A stretch of 64,000 nt of DNA from Trachythela sp. YZ-2020 (GCA_016169945.1 JADLSH010000190.1:1426001-1490000), one strand, 5' to 3'; numbered from the stretch's first letter, positions 1-11,632 are shown. Numbers and translations: made by a program. The notes: generated by a model from the sequence alone, not told the origin.

Positions 1-567
1 ATTTTCAAATTTTATTTCAATTGGATCAAAATTAGATTATTTTTCATTGTGATTACAACTATACTTGCCTCAATGGACGATTAAATAAAAACTACAATGC
101 CATACTGCTGCATCCTATAAATATTATTTATAAATGATTCAAAATTGTATTTGATTATAATAGCATGCATGAAAATGATACAACTAAATATGTTTAAAAT
201 GTTCAGCATTGCCAATTTGGTCACTTTTAAAATGCAATGTAGTACTGATGACTTACAGTATTGACTACGAGAAACTATATTGATTTCGGGATCATATTCA
301 TGAACCTCATACAGAATACCATGTAAGCACTTGAGGGTCGGGCAATTTAAAGCCACCGTTAAATGTTCTTTTTATAATATGGATAAACATTGACAAACTG
401 TCGAGAAGTTGCCATATTGTGATACAAAAGTACAAAACAGAAAAGACAAAATGGCGGGAATTAGCGTGGGTCCCGCGAGAAAACACACGCGTTAAATATT
501 TTTTCATTTTTCATATAATAAGAAACAATATTTCTGAAGTTGACCACCACCTGCTGCATCGTAACGT
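1..567. other. AT-rich non-coding stretch, no supported gene
   Basis: I see no gene here that can be supported. On the minus strand, about 250-345, there is a short open segment with two cysteines that ends at a donor-like TACT|GTAAGT. It could be an internal exon of a gene lying to the left, but no acceptor or homology supports it. The strip at about 535-590 (GACCACCACCTGCTGCA) resembles the end of a dispersed repeat found elsewhere in the window (6.6, 40.5 and 42.9 kb). Confidence 0.4.
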
Positions 568-1515
568 TTACTGAATTTCACTACATTCTTTCAGCTTACG
601 AAGGCAATCTTCAAAACTTTGATCTCTTTCCGACAAATAGAGTTCATAAGCGTTGACCCAGACATGTCCCTTCATATACACAACGCTTGTGATATTGCAG
701 TTATACATCCATTCGGTTGGACCAAAATGACAAATTGTCAAAGGGCCACGGGGACCATCTCTTTTTTCAAGGGTATGGAACTCTTGGGAATGAGGCGGAA
801 GCGGCTGGCCATTCCTTTGGAGAAGCCCTTCTGGGTAAATGATAGCGAGATCTGGGCGAGAATTTGGGTAATCGTGGTGTAAATGTACACGGAGTATATA
901 GGTTTTCTGTCCTATTAATGATTTTATTGTAACATCAACTGCCCTTCGATCCTCCGTCCATTTGACTTGATTCGGACCAAAAAAATTATCTAACATATCG
1001 CTTTCTTCTATTAAACGCCTCACTTGTGCTTGTGACCAAATACGCGCTGCCGAGCGGCTTTCGTTTGAAACTTGGCTGTATTCTCGAATATAGCGAGCGA
1101 CACTTGTTCCAGTGACTAGATGCTCTCCATAGGCATCGAGCCAGAATATACCTTTCGTAAAAATTTGATGAATAAAGACGGAAGTATTTAAGTTTGTTGT
1201 AGAGTAGGGCAGTGAAATCATTTGAAATCCTTCGTGTTTACCAAGTGTATGGTATTCCGGTGTGTCTGAGGGAATCGGCGTTCCGTTGAATTGGTGGAGT
1301 TGAGCTGGTCTGACAACTGCTAGCATTGGACTGGAATTGGGGAAAGTTTCTGGAATATACAACCGCAGAGTATACTGCTTTCCGCTTAACGCTTTTACAT
1401 CTTTGTCCACTGTAATTTGGCCCGAGATTTCGTTCAATGGTATACTTCTTTGGTTAAAATATCGACGAAGGTCCGCTTTCGATAACCGTGGGCTTCTCGC
1501 TAGTGCTTCTGCCAT
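568..1515 (-). CDS. Tandem E2/UBC-like domain protein
   Basis: Intronless ORF of 315 residues starting at the ATG at 1515. It is two copies of one domain, about residues 15-148 and 160-300. Each copy has a beta-strand segment followed by a PNS-x-P turn (FPNSSP at 59-63, YPNSRP at 217-221), then an HTL motif (89-91, 247-249), a short hydrophobic strand, and a KG-x-x-W-x-x-AY helix start (KGIFWLDAY, KGHVWVNAY). This order matches the ubiquitin-conjugating (UBC/E2-like) fold as I know it, where the strand after the P-x-x-P region carries the active-site cysteine. In copy 2 that strand reads LTICHF, so Cys262 is the candidate active or vestigial cysteine; in copy 1 it reads MISLPY with no cysteine. 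No signal peptide or membrane segment is seen, so a cytosolic protein is likely. Biochemical activity is unknown. The UBC assignment is by pattern only. Confidence 0.72.
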   Translation of the reverse strand: MAEALARSPRLSKADLRRYFNQRSIPLNEISGQITVDKDVKALSGKQYTLRLYIPETFPNSSPMLAVVRPAQLHQFNGTPIPSDTPEYHTLGKHEGFQMISLPYSTTNLNTSVFIHQIFTKGIFWLDAYGEHLVTGTSVARYIREYSQVSNESRSAARIWSQAQVRRLIEESDMLDNFFGPNQVKWTEDRRAVDVTIKSLIGQKTYILRVHLHHDYPNSRPDLAIIYPEGLLQRNGQPLPPHSQEFHTLEKRDGPRGPLTICHFGPTEWMYNCNITSVVYMKGHVWVNAYELYLSERDQSFEDCLRKLKECSEIQ

Positions 1516-1549
1516 TATTTAGCAAGATAACTCAGTACTATACGCGTGT

Positions 1550-2910
1550 ACAGCCTAAGACTAAGGCATTGTGTATGTTTTTACATAGCTTTGCCCCAAA
1601 GATCACAACGACAAAACGAAAGTAACCCAGCTGTCTTCCCAGAAATCAAAATACCTGGAAACCTGAACGCATATATACGCATGATCGTGGTAGGTGGCCG
1701 GCTTTCTGGTCACTTTCTGTACTTGGGGAAATAATAGAAAAATAATTGTGGATACATTTACGATTGAAAGGCAATCTATTTAACGTCATAGCTAGTGTCT
1801 ATGGGAGTAATAGAAAACCCACATAAGAATCGAATATCGGAATTTATAGCTAAAACATTGTCTGCATCGCCGCAGCTATACAGCGACTCCGCTAGCCTAG
1901 GCTTATATCAGAAGGCTTATATTGTTTTACGACTGACCTCTCTCTTACGTAGAGGTGACCTTTCTTCCAGGAAAGCCAAATACCTGGAAATTGAAGTCAT
2001 ATGACCGCAGCCATTGTTCTCGCACAGGAAAGTTTCTGTACTTCAAGGAAATTATATAAAAAATTGTGCAAAAGTTTATTTTAGCACGGCAACCTGTTCA
2101 ACGTCATAGACATAGCTGGTGTCTATAGGAGTAACAGAATCCACCATAAGAATCGAAATATTGGCATTCGTAGCTATAAGTATAACATTGTCAGCATTGC
2201 AGCTATAGCGACTCATCTAGCTTAGGCTTAGTTAAACTCTCCTATCGTAAAAGTCTCTTGTATTATATCGCTCCGAATCTCTCTTTTACGTCGAGGTGAC
2301 CCTTTGTAACGAAAGTGGCCCTTTAATTTCTTGCAGGCAAGCCAAATACCTGGAAACCTGAAGTCATATGTGACCGAGACATTGCTCTGGCCAGAACACA
2401 GGAGACTTTCTGTACTGAAACGTATGGAGAAGTTTATCATCCTTACTTGCAGCTTAGAGCTGAGCTGAATTACGAAGGACGCAGCTCGAGTTGATCGAAT
2501 CGAAGGCTTATTAAAGGCGTTTCTGGCTGCCACCGTATGACTCATGTCTGATCATGGAGCACAGCTACGTTGGAAGGGTTAGTTTGGGATTTATCGCTAC
2601 CCACCCTGTCAACATTCCCTATGAGAGGATACCGGAGTACCTAGAGAAAACCCATGCACGACTTTGGGTAGAATGTTGACTGAATCGAACCCACGATCAC
2701 AAACGTGAAAGGCGCTTGCTCTGACGACTGCGCCACCGAAGCCCCATAAACAACCGAGCTCATATTCAACGTCATAGCCCCACCCAGCTCATAGCTGGTG
2801 TCTATAAGAGTAACATAACCCACATAGGAATAGAAATATTGGAATTTGTGCATCGCAGACAGTGACTTGGCTATAGGTTATAGGCTTAGTTAAACTTTCT
2901 TTTAGTAAAT
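1550..2910. repeat. Three diverged tandem copies of a roughly 400-bp unit
   Basis: Blocks containing ATACCTGGAAACCTGAA, CACTTTCTGTACTT, TAGCTGGTGTCTAT-GGAGTAA and AGGCTTAGTTAAACT recur in the same order from about 1640, 1970 and 2340, with a last partial copy near 2780. The third copy is interrupted by a minus-strand SINE. The copies differ by substitutions and indels, so the duplication is old. The array begins just upstream of the UBC-like gene. Confidence 0.6.
2586..2745 (-). mobile_element. tRNA-derived SINE, copy 1
   Basis: Read on the minus strand it has GGTGGCGCAGTCG then GCGCCTTTCACGTTTGTGATC then GGTTCGATTCAGTC, i.e. degenerate A and B boxes of a tRNA promoter. A tail follows with the GGAGTACCTAGAGAAAACCCA block. 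The same architecture recurs at 21.5, 28.4, 32.3, 32.6-33.2, 47.9, 61.8 and 62.4 kb. Confidence 0.65.
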
Positions 2911-4449
2911 GAAAAGTCTGAGTAAATTTAGTAAGTGCCAAGTTATTGAAATATAAACTTTACTTCGCTATATGATATTTACCATACGATTGAATATCAA
3001 TGAAAGCTAAGTGCCTTTTGAACTGCACTTTGATCGAGTCAAGGCCCAAGTGGCTCAAGAAAGGATTGAGCCTAATTGGATTGAGGGGTGAGAATATGAA
3101 CTTCTTTTCATTTAAGAAAATCAACAGGACACTCAATGGTAAGATAAACATGCGCAGCATGATAAAGACATCACATCTTTGTGCTTTCACTTAGCAAAAA
3201 ACACCGCAGGCATAATATATCTTGCATCATTTTGCTTAAATCTATCTCTAACCACAGTAACAGTGCCATACATCGTTTATACAACGTGCGCAAAGCCACG
3301 ATGCCGCTGAGACGCTCATTCTCTCACACTCCACTCAAAACAGGTTTTCAAACGGGAATTCCAAAACCTTTCTATCAACAAATTGCGAAATGCGCTACAA
3401 AACGCGAAATATACTGCTGTGCGTTTATTGGATACAAAATTGCGTTTTACCAACAAATGTTCTATAGTTGCGTTCTAGAATGTCCTATTCTTAGCTATAG
3501 AGGGAATTGCTAGTGGGCGTGACACGTGCGGACGATTCTGACGCTCACAGTTCACACCACGGTGACGTCATCGCATTGCAAGGTCAGAGAGAAAATTTAC
3601 TTACTTGAATATAATGTACTTTGAAAGTTAAAAAACTAAAACTAAAAACCACGATCTCAAAAGCCGGGTGCACTCGTTACGATTTATGGTTTAGATTGAT
3701 GTTAAAACGAGAAACAGTCAGTTGTCAGATAATCTGTGGGCTCATTATTCTCGCTCCTCTGCATCGCCTTTGTTAAATACCATGCACGTAAACCATACAT
3801 CGGTCGACTTAAATCGTATAGCATGTGCGCCCAGTTTAAGCCGCGCAAAACACGCAAAATGGGCTCGTATGTAATTGAGTATGAATGGAGGTATGGAAGT
3901 TCTATTGTGCAAAATACAACGCAATATCGAAGTACAAGAATTAGACGAGAATTAGACATATGCACGCCCATTATGCTTTTCGTGGTTAGAGGCTTATATG
4001 TGTCGGGACTGACCCGACAGATAAGGCGATTTTCATAGTCAGTTAAAATGACGTGACGTATAATTATATATTTCAAGTACTTGAGATAGGGCGTGCAAAA
4101 ACAACAAACACATAGAACAAAGAGAGAGAGATGAGAATACTAGAGAGTGATTTGAACAGTAACAAAGTGAGAGTCAACAAACCGTGAACGGTGAGCTCAA
4201 TGAAGACAAAGACTGATGAGCTCGTGCGTAAAGTATACGATATAAGTATTTATGAACGTGATTTGTTTGAACCTTTTTTTTTTTTATTTTATTTATATTA
4301 TATTATATATAACCTAATAAATAAATAAAAAAAAAGAATGAAAAGAAAGGATTATCTACTAGTTACTACGGAGAAGATTTTCATATGATTTGCGGTTATG
4401 AGTTTTGAAATAGCTGTATTTTGATATAGTTTTTGTTGATTTTTTATAC
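2911..4449. other. Spacer without recognisable gene
   Basis: No frame with conserved motifs or convincing splice sites. Overlapping short ORFs on both strands at 3.7-4.1 kb cover the same DNA and look like chance. An A/T-rich simple-sequence stretch lies at about 4273-4335. Confidence 0.5.
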
Positions 4450-4653
4450 TTAAGACTGATTCACAATAGCAGTTTTGTGGGCGATTATTCTCATCCTGAC
4501 GAATGCGAATGAGTGGACCCACGAACAAAAGTATGTGACCATTATAGGATCGGTTTTACAAAGGCCTACGCGTAGATATGTCATTCGCTCGATCACATCG
4601 ATCAGGAAGAGAAAAATCGCCCGACAAAATCGCTGGGGTGAACCAGGCTTTAA
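4450..4653. mobile_element. TTAA-flanked MITE, family B, copy 1
   Basis: About 200 bp bounded by TTAA on both sides, with imperfect terminal inverted repeats (GATTCACAATAGCAGTTTTG on the left; CAAAATCGCTGGGGTGAACC on the right). The interior matches a second copy at 55183-55380, including ACAAAAGTATGTGACCATTA. No transposase. TTAA flanks suggest piggyBac-type mobilisation. Confidence 0.65.
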
Positions 4654-5188
4654 AAACATAAATCCATAAAGGCATAAACGTAAAGAACTGGAAATGAAAA
4701 TTTGGGCTAATATGCCTTGCGGCTTATACGTCATATGGAAATATTTTGAAAAAAGTTAAAACGAAACAACAACAGGAAAACGTCAAACGCGTGATCTTAT
4801 GCATCTTGTTTTAATATTAAGATGCACAGAACGATGTATTGCCTTTGGGGTTTGAACTTTAAACTCAGTTAATTCGGTTTCCCACCCACCTAAGTGGAAT
4901 ACGTTGCCAAAATATACACATTAAACTATAATTGCATGCATGCATGCGTCATGCGATGGGAGAAAGATAAGTACCTGAACCGTTTGAGATATGCTCTGAC
5001 TGGGCGGCCATTGTACTTGTCTATGCTGGTCTTCTGTTCCAACTACACTGTTTTCTGTTTCTAGGGTTGAAAAATTAGAGTCGATCATTAATACCGAACG
5101 TGCTGAAATACTTCAATTCATAATATATACCGAATTGGCAAATTTTTTGGGTTTTTTAGCCTGTTTTGTTTACCATGCACTCTGAGGT

Positions 5189-5241
5189 GGTTAGTTTTTA
5201 GCGAGGGAGGAATCCTCGGAGAAAAACCCTCAAAGCACAGG
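5189..5241 (-). repeat. SINE tail fragment
   Basis: Minus-strand CTGTGCTTTGAGGGTTTTTC matches the tail of the SINE at 21.5 kb (CTGTGCTTCGAGGGTTTTTC). It lies directly left of the family C MITE. The tRNA-like head is missing, so this is a truncated copy. Confidence 0.45.
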
Positions 5242-5268
5242 CCTTCAGTCGACCTTCTGTATAGACCA

Positions 5269-5509
5269 GGGGCCGGTTGTACGAAGGCCGTTTAGCTTAA
5301 ACGGTGGATAAGCCAAAATTAAATAACACTTTCACACATTTTGTGAATGACTGAACTTAAATCTTATGCACTTAATATGTAGTCGCAAACATAATTGTTC
5401 TATTGAAGTTGAAAATTTTAAGCTTGGTTTTTCGATGAATGTATACACTTGATTGATATTTTCGATTTATCCACAGGATAGGCTAAACGGGCTTCGTACA
5501 ACCGACCCC
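5269..5509. mobile_element. MITE, family C, about 240 bp
   Basis: Terminal inverted repeats of about 40 bp: the left end begins GGGGCCGGTTGTACGAAGGC, and the right end read in reverse complement begins GGGGTCGGTTGTACGAAGCC. Both arms continue through a CGTTTAGC block and a GGATAA. The interior is AT-rich and non-coding. No second copy was noticed in this window. Confidence 0.7.
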
Positions 5510-5861
5510 AGGATTGCTTACTGCATGCAGGTATACAAAATTCATAATAATATTAAACTCCTTCATGTTCGTTGTTCAGTTATTCAAAAGGTTTATTTCA
5601 TATTCGCATATTCCTCCCAGCGATGTGACGTCAGTTCCAATAAACGTAATCTGATTGGCTCTTGGGGGTCTTGAATAAGAAGTAATCGACATTTGATAGT
5701 CCCATTAACCGCGAACACGAACTAACAAGCTTTCTAAATTTATATATATAAAACGATTTCTCGTTATTTTTGTATATGCAAATCAAGGTAAATGTCTCAT
5801 AAAATCAACGCCAAACAACAGCAATTCAAAAATTATGGACTGCTTGTCAAGTTTACTAAAT

Positions 5862-6028
5862 GTACGTTCACACACAGCGATTTGTCGGGCCGACTTCAGA
5901 TGCACGTTAATGATGTTTGAAAAATACGTGGCAAACGTGATCTGGCGACATCATCAACTGAAAATATTCGTCATTAACATTCAGCAAAACCTAAAATCGG
6001 CCCGACAAATCGCTGTGTGTGAACGTAC
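5862..6028. mobile_element. MITE, family A, copy 1, about 170 bp
   Basis: A perfect 32-bp terminal inverted repeat (starts GTACGTTCACACACAGCGAT) encloses an imperfect hairpin interior. On the right the element abuts TTAA; the left TTAA is degraded. Related copies lie at 60942-61119 (intact, with TTAA on both sides) and 20416-20552 (right end lost). Confidence 0.8.
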
Positions 6029-6589
6029 CTTAAGATCTTTCTTCGGCAAACAAAACCGTTTATAGCATTGAACAAAGCACACCAGCTTTGCTGCTTGTTT
6101 TTATTCATAATAAAAACGAAATAACCTCCTATTTTTCACGCTTGTGCCAATAACAAGCGGAACAACATCTGCAATAAATGATCGTTTAGACAGAAAAAAA
6201 ACAATAAAATGGGTCGGGCATGCGTCCACTCATGAACGTAAACGGTCGAAGCAATTTCCTGTGCGTTTTCTGGAGTCGCTTGGACGAGGACACCGGCTGT
6301 TTTCTTAATTATATCTCAAATTTTGCAAGGTAATATTAATTAAGACGAAGGTTAATGAGTGGGTGGCTAGTTAATGAGTGTAATAGCGTCAAGCTTTGAG
6401 GAACGGGGTGGTAGGAACTCTGGATTGAGACTGGATTTGGACATGGATCCGCGCTCTGAACTAATACTGAACTTGGCTGATAACTTTATGATTCTATATT
6501 GGTGCCATTTCAGACGTAGTCGTCAACTTCAGACAAGTTGATATTTATTATAGTTATAACAGCAAGCAAATGAAACTATATACTAATAT

Positions 6590-6722
6590 ACACCTCTCAA
6601 TTCTATTTATTTGCAACAAAAACATGCAAGACTACCACATGACTTTGAAGAATCGTATGCAACAACAGATTTTCTCAACTCTGATAACTTCAGGTTGACC
6701 CGCAAAATTAGTATAATTGAAC
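6590..6722 (+). repeat. Dispersed repeat, family F copy
   Basis: Contains ATTTATTTGCAACAAAAAC, then CTCTGATAACTTCAGGTTGACC. The same order of blocks is found at about 42820-42945 (+) and about 40460-40575 (reverse). It is probably the end of a non-autonomous transposon. Confidence 0.45.
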
Positions 6723-8149
6723 ATTGTCATTGAAAGTTCAAAAGTTGAACTGTACCTAAAGAATCCTTAAAACCGGAATTCAAAGTGGCCACGAATACTG
6801 GTTCACATTGGACATAAACTGATCAGGACGTCATTGCATTATACATTATTACACAAGGAACATAACACGCCTTGAGACAATAGAAGAATTAAACCCACAC
6901 AGTATAGATTTTGTCATTTTTACCCATCAAATTATGTATATTGCGCTTATTTCAACCAAAAGTGATTGATAGACATTGGACAGTAATGTTATCACGATTA
7001 ATCCAAGTTTCAGACCAGAATCCGAGTTCGAACACGGGACGGAGTCCTGGTCTTTTATTGTGTCATGAGAAAGCGCTGCGGATAAAAGGGACGTGCAAAA
7101 AGGCCAGCCATGCAGAAACGAAGATCACTTGCGCAAGTAGAATCTCGGAGGTGTATATTTGGGAGTTTTAACTGGCACGTGTGGAGTTCTTGATCAGTAC
7201 GCAAGGTAATAGCATCGTTTTTGTTCCACTATACTAAAGGTAATGTCATAAACGGCAATCTTTGCTTCAACATGCAACGCAATTTCGGATAGTAAAATGT
7301 ATTTGCAGACAGACCCACGTTTTCTTGGCCTGATGAATGAGGTAAAAAAGATCGCGGCGAGGTGAGGGGAGTATATATGTGTTCACCGTTTCTTTCTCAG
7401 TGCTTTTCTACATAACATAGCTGTGTAAAAAATCGCGACTCGCTGCAAATCTCAGTTCTTAAAACCTTTTTGGCTTAAATTTCATGCAAATTTACTTAAA
7501 TTATAGCCCATCAAGGCTTTCGTGGTCGTAAAATCATTGATACAGCTTTGTTACACAGTTAATCAGCTATCATTCAAAGGCTTTGAGAAATTATTGGGAG
7601 GCAGCCCCCCCTCGCCTCCCGTAGTGTCGGTCACTGACTAAATTTATGGGCAGTGCCGTTCTGAAATAGATCGATGGCTTTGGTCATGCATAAAAAAGAA
7701 ACACGTTCCTAAACAAAATAGCCTATAGCCTATAAATTTGGACTTGATTGGAAAATCATCAGTTATAGACAGAATGAGGCTTTTCTCTTTTCCAAGCTGT
7801 TGGCTGTTCGTGATTTCAAGTAGTACATGAATCGCTAATTTGAACCATAGTTAATAGAGACATGTTTGAACTTATTCAGGAGAACAGAAAGTAATAATAT
7901 ACGATGAAGAAGCGGTAAAGTGTTATAATATTCTGTTGTTTAACCACGATTTTAGGGTTGTCCATTTTATATTTTTTGCGACATTTCTACATTTCTATTG
8001 TTATAGCATTGAGAAGAATTGATAACATACCTAATTAGTTTCATATAAGACAAAAGAATATAGCATTCATACCGGAAAAAAAGAACTATGCTCTGTTTCG
8101 ATAGGACAAAAGTCGCGAGTGAAAAACCGTCTCTTTCAAAAAGCGTGGG

Positions 8150-9290
8150 AAAACATGCTGCGTTGCAAGTTGCATAAAAAATTACCCCTTTAATAAGACA
8201 AAGTCAAAGTCATAATAACATTTAAGCCAGGTGTCAATATAAAAAGGGCTAGCCGACATTTTATGACAATTTATTGCTTTTATTTTTTATTGCCATAACA
8301 ATGTATGTTGTTTTTAAAGTTCATGATTATATGCAAGTTTCGCACGTATTCGAAATGAACTTGACATCTCTTAGCAAAATTAAAAACAATTAAGCCGAAA
8401 TAGATTACGAATGTATTAATCTAACCGCGACGATATTAACTATACTGTACTTAACATAATATTGTACGCCTTCGCGGAATTTTAAGGCTTTAATCTGATT
8501 GGTTCGGCATGGAGTGTACATATTATTGAAATAAATATAAGCAAAATTACGAACTTATCGTTTACTCAGCTAGCTTTCGCGCGCTGACATGTCGTACTAT
8601 TACATCATAAACAAACAACCTTGCAGTCAAGGTCATAAAACAGTTCACAGAGTTTATACGCACTAAACATTATAGATGCAGATTGCAGTGCAACTGAGAC
8701 AATAATGCAACTTGCAATGTGCAACTTATCTGCAATGCATTCGCCGAGAAATTGTGAGCATGAATCTCGTTTTATACTTTGCTGATATTTTTCTTTATAC
8801 TATATAAACATGTCCAGAAAGCAAAAAAGAAATTAATGAGAATGATAATATCGGTGGAGTGAGGGCCATGATGTTCACGGTTTTTTTGTTGTGCGTAACA
8901 TTTCTACATATTAAACCGATGGCTCTGGGCAGAAATTGCGTTGCAAGTTGCAGCAAAAATGGCCTTTAGGCTTTCGCAATCACTGCTCGGTTATTCTAAA
9001 TAAAAACGCAAGAAAACTAAGCAGGCATGTGGTGAAACTCGATTGGCGCTCACAGGGATTCTCAGCGCCGATGGGTCGGCTCTTGGATTATGCAACGCGG
9101 AACCGTTTACTTAGCTTACGCGCGCTTACATGCCGTACCGGCTTTTACATCATAAAAATCTGTTTTTGCAAAGTAAATATAAAGACAACAAAACAACCTT
9201 GCAGTTAAGGTCATAAAAACAGTTCGCAGAGACTCTTATGCAATAAACATTAAAATCAGTGCAACTGAGACAAGAATTATTACAAGTGAG
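8150..9290. repeat. Diverged direct duplication
   Basis: Segments near 8158-8185 and 8560-8720 recur at 8936-8960 and 9100-9275 in the same order. Both halves contain CTTGCAGT-AAGGTCATAAAA-CAGTTC and an ATAAACATT...GTGCAACTGAGACAA tail. The second half lies closer together, so indels occurred after duplication. Confidence 0.5.
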
Positions 9291-9625
9291 CAAATCATTA
9301 AAGTCGTTATAGATGGATTTTACTAAGTGTGACAGTTCACCACACATGGTAATCAACTTTAAAGGAAAGACAGTTATCAGAGTGACGAAATCGTTCACTA
9401 CATTGCATTGACCTTGTGTTTTAGGTAGCAAATATACATGCAATGGAAGCATTTAGCATCATTTTCTCGCTATCGTAAGCGTCAATATATTTGAAGTTGA
9501 CTACCACGTGTAGCACAAAAATAATATAAAATACTGGGGTTTATAATTGTAAAACTACAGTATTTATTAAGTTCTTACATTAAAATTTCTCTCTTTTACA
9601 CAGAAAGAATACAATTTTAAGAAAA

Positions 9626-10726
9626 ATGACGAGCTGTGGATTTAAGATATTGGTGTTGTTATTACTTCTTGTAAATCTATCAGCGATGTTGGAGGCGAAG
9701 CCAAGTAATGACTGGAGGGATGTTTATGGTACAGAACGATACATGAGAACGGTAGGTCGTTTGTTAGTTAGTTAATTAGTTAGTTAATTAGTCCGTTGCT
9801 AGTTAATTAGTAAGTTGGTTGTTGGTAAATCAATTTTAGTTAATTAGTTGTCAAGTTGGTTAGTTAGTTGTAAAGCTAATTAGTTAATTAGCAAATTATA
9901 AGTTTGTCAATTAGTTACGTGGTTAAGTGGTTAGTTAGTTAGTTCATTAGTTAGTTGGCTATATAGTTAGTAGGTTAGTTATTAACTTGGTTGGTTAGTA
10001 ATAGCGAGTGAGTTACTTGGTCAAGTAGGGGTATATGGTAGACGAAATACAGCAATCATGATTTTCAGTCCAGAACATTATTGCAGATGAACAAGGCCTC
10101 GTAATAAGGCGAAGCATATGAATTGTTCTTAAGCCGGTTACAGACGAGTAAGTTTTCTATGACAAGTTTTCTATGAAAAGTTTTATTCGCCAATTGCACG
10201 TGTGTACGTACAACAAATTTTCTATGACAACTTTGTGGTTTTATGACCGCCATGATAGCTAATACAACAATAGATTGCTGACGAACCGCACCTAAGTGTT
10301 CAAATTACTTTGACAAGTTTTCTTTGTTGACCCATACAGACGAGCAAAATTTGTACTTTGGCAATTTTTTCTATAACAAGTAGCTAGCATGTTAGCTTTT
10401 GAACAAGTGTACTTGTCATAGAAAAACTTGGCAAAGTTGCGTATACAGACGAGCAAATAAAACTTGTCATATAAAAACTTGTCATAGAAAACTTGCTCGT
10501 CTGTGAAGAGGCTTATATGCATGAGCGTTTGCGTCAATCGTCGTCACTGTCTCTTACTATCTCATCTCTCTTTCAGACGTGTACAAAGCTGCTAAACCCC
10601 TGTACAGCACATAAAGAATGTGATGACTGTAACGAAGGCCTAAAATGCATAGGAAGTGTTTGCCATAAGGATAATCAGAGCAGTGGGCCTCTCTACAGAC
10701 GAAAATTATGGAATTTTAGAGTTTGA
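9626..10726 (+). CDS. Small secreted cysteine-rich peptide, two exons
   Basis: Exons 9626-9751 and 10577-10726, joined in phase 0 at ACG|GTAGGT and TTTCAG|ACG, give 91 residues. Residues 1-24 form a clear signal peptide (a run of Leu/Val ending LEA before K). Exon 2 carries six cysteines in 28 residues with spacing C-x6-C-x5-C-x2-C-x5-C-x4-C, then a basic, cysteine-free tail. This resembles small disulfide-rich secreted domains in general. It lacks the adjacent CC pair of classical inhibitor-knot toxins, so I assign no toxin or hormone function. Unspliced, exon 1 would read only seven codons past the donor before a stop. The intron holds TTAG-rich repeats and a foldback element. Exon choice is supported by phase and consensus sites only. 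Confidence 0.7.
9755..10015 (+). repeat. TTAG-rich degenerate simple repeat in intron
   Basis: Imperfect TTAGTTAGTTAATTAGT runs starting right after the donor of the cysteine-rich peptide gene and extending about 250 bp. The unit length drifts between 4 and 8 bp. Confidence 0.7.
10129..10514. mobile_element. Foldback MITE in intron of the cysteine-rich peptide gene
   Basis: The ends are inverted copies of each other: the left begins TAAGCCGGTTACAGACGAGT, and the right in reverse complement begins TAAGCCTCTTCACAGACGAG. Both run on into AAGTTTTCTATGACAAG repeated several times. The motif (C)AGACGAG also occurs internally at about 10335 and 10447, suggesting nested or partly duplicated ends. 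Confidence 0.65.
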
Positions 10727-11632
10727 TCGCGACAAAATGATAGATATATTGGTCAAGGACTTGGAAACGTCTAAAAGACAATAGTTATTTATTGAATGAG
10801 TTTATTTAGCTGAACTTAAATATGCTCTTGTAAATCTAGTGTTTAAATTATGTCATGACGCGTATAGAATGCGCATTATTAAATAGCAATGATATATATG
10901 TAGTGTGTTAGTTGAATGAGGGGATATTTTATTAAGCTTCGGGTCTTTAGGATCAATCTACCTGAAAAATTCAACAAGAACTTCGACGTTTCGAGCGAAG
11001 GCCCTTCGTCTGGAAGTTAGTGGCGTGGTTCAAAGGGCCAGAACCATAATTGAGTCGAAAGGCTTGATTTAAAGGCTGGTAAACCAGGCTTTAAATTCAG
11101 GGCGAAAATTACATCAAGACGACGGCAACGCAAAGAAGACGACAAACAGGAAGTGAAAATGGCGAAATATTAACGTCATTCTTGATTGCATTTTCATTAT
11201 ATACGTCACTCGTCAGATAATCGTTCAATTTCCACGTCCTGTCTGTCGTCGCGATCACGTAGCAAATAATCCGAATCTAAATCTACCTGTTCGTACGTGC
11301 GCGTGCAACGTGAACGATAAAATGACGCACACCTTAAAAGCGAGTTATTTCAGCGACACGGCATTTATAGAAGCACACGACCCCTGGCGTTACGGTAGCC
11401 CTGAAACGTCACAAGACTCTTTTTTCGGCTATGGAATTTTTCGCGCGGACAACTATGTAATGTTCTTTCAGCGTCTTGTGAGCTCTCTCGGCTGGAGCTA
11501 ATTAGATATCTAATCATTTTAACAATAGAAATGAACTGGCTTTTGTTCAACACTTTTCAAAATCTGCATCATTATATAATATTTTATTATTCTTGATTCA
11601 AAAATCTTTATACATCTGCAACAATCCTTGAC
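10727..11632. other. Spacer between the cysteine-rich peptide gene and PISD
   Basis: No gene seen. Contains a dispersed motif CTTCGACGTTTCGAGCGAAG at about 10981-11000, related to DNA near 25.68 kb and 35.53 kb. A short palindromic stretch lies at about 11070-11096 (GGCTGGTAAACCAGGC). The right end is the presumed 3' UTR of PISD. Confidence 0.45.
11583..11588 (-). terminator. Candidate poly(A) signal of PISD
   Basis: AATAAA on the minus strand, about 45 bp downstream of the PISD stop codon. Confidence 0.45.

Larger units (their letters stand above)
6029..9480. other. Long spacer with repeats, no gene seen
   Basis: No conserved coding segment. A dispersed-repeat copy lies at about 6590-6722. 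A diverged direct duplication is found at about 8150-8760 versus 8930-9290, sharing GCGTTGCAAGTTGCA, CAACCTTGCAGTCAAGGTCA and GTGCAACTGAGACAA. A C-rich low-complexity patch lies at 7600-7620. The rest is AT-rich. Confidence 0.5.

Noticed and set aside
81..507. Overlapping short minus-strand ORFs at the left edge
   Set aside because: Only a donor-like site is visible. There is no acceptor, no domain and no start context, so a coding call is not supported.
9626..10726. Calling the six-cysteine peptide a toxin
   Set aside because: A signal peptide plus cysteines is not enough, and the spacing lacks the adjacent CC typical of inhibitor-knot toxins.
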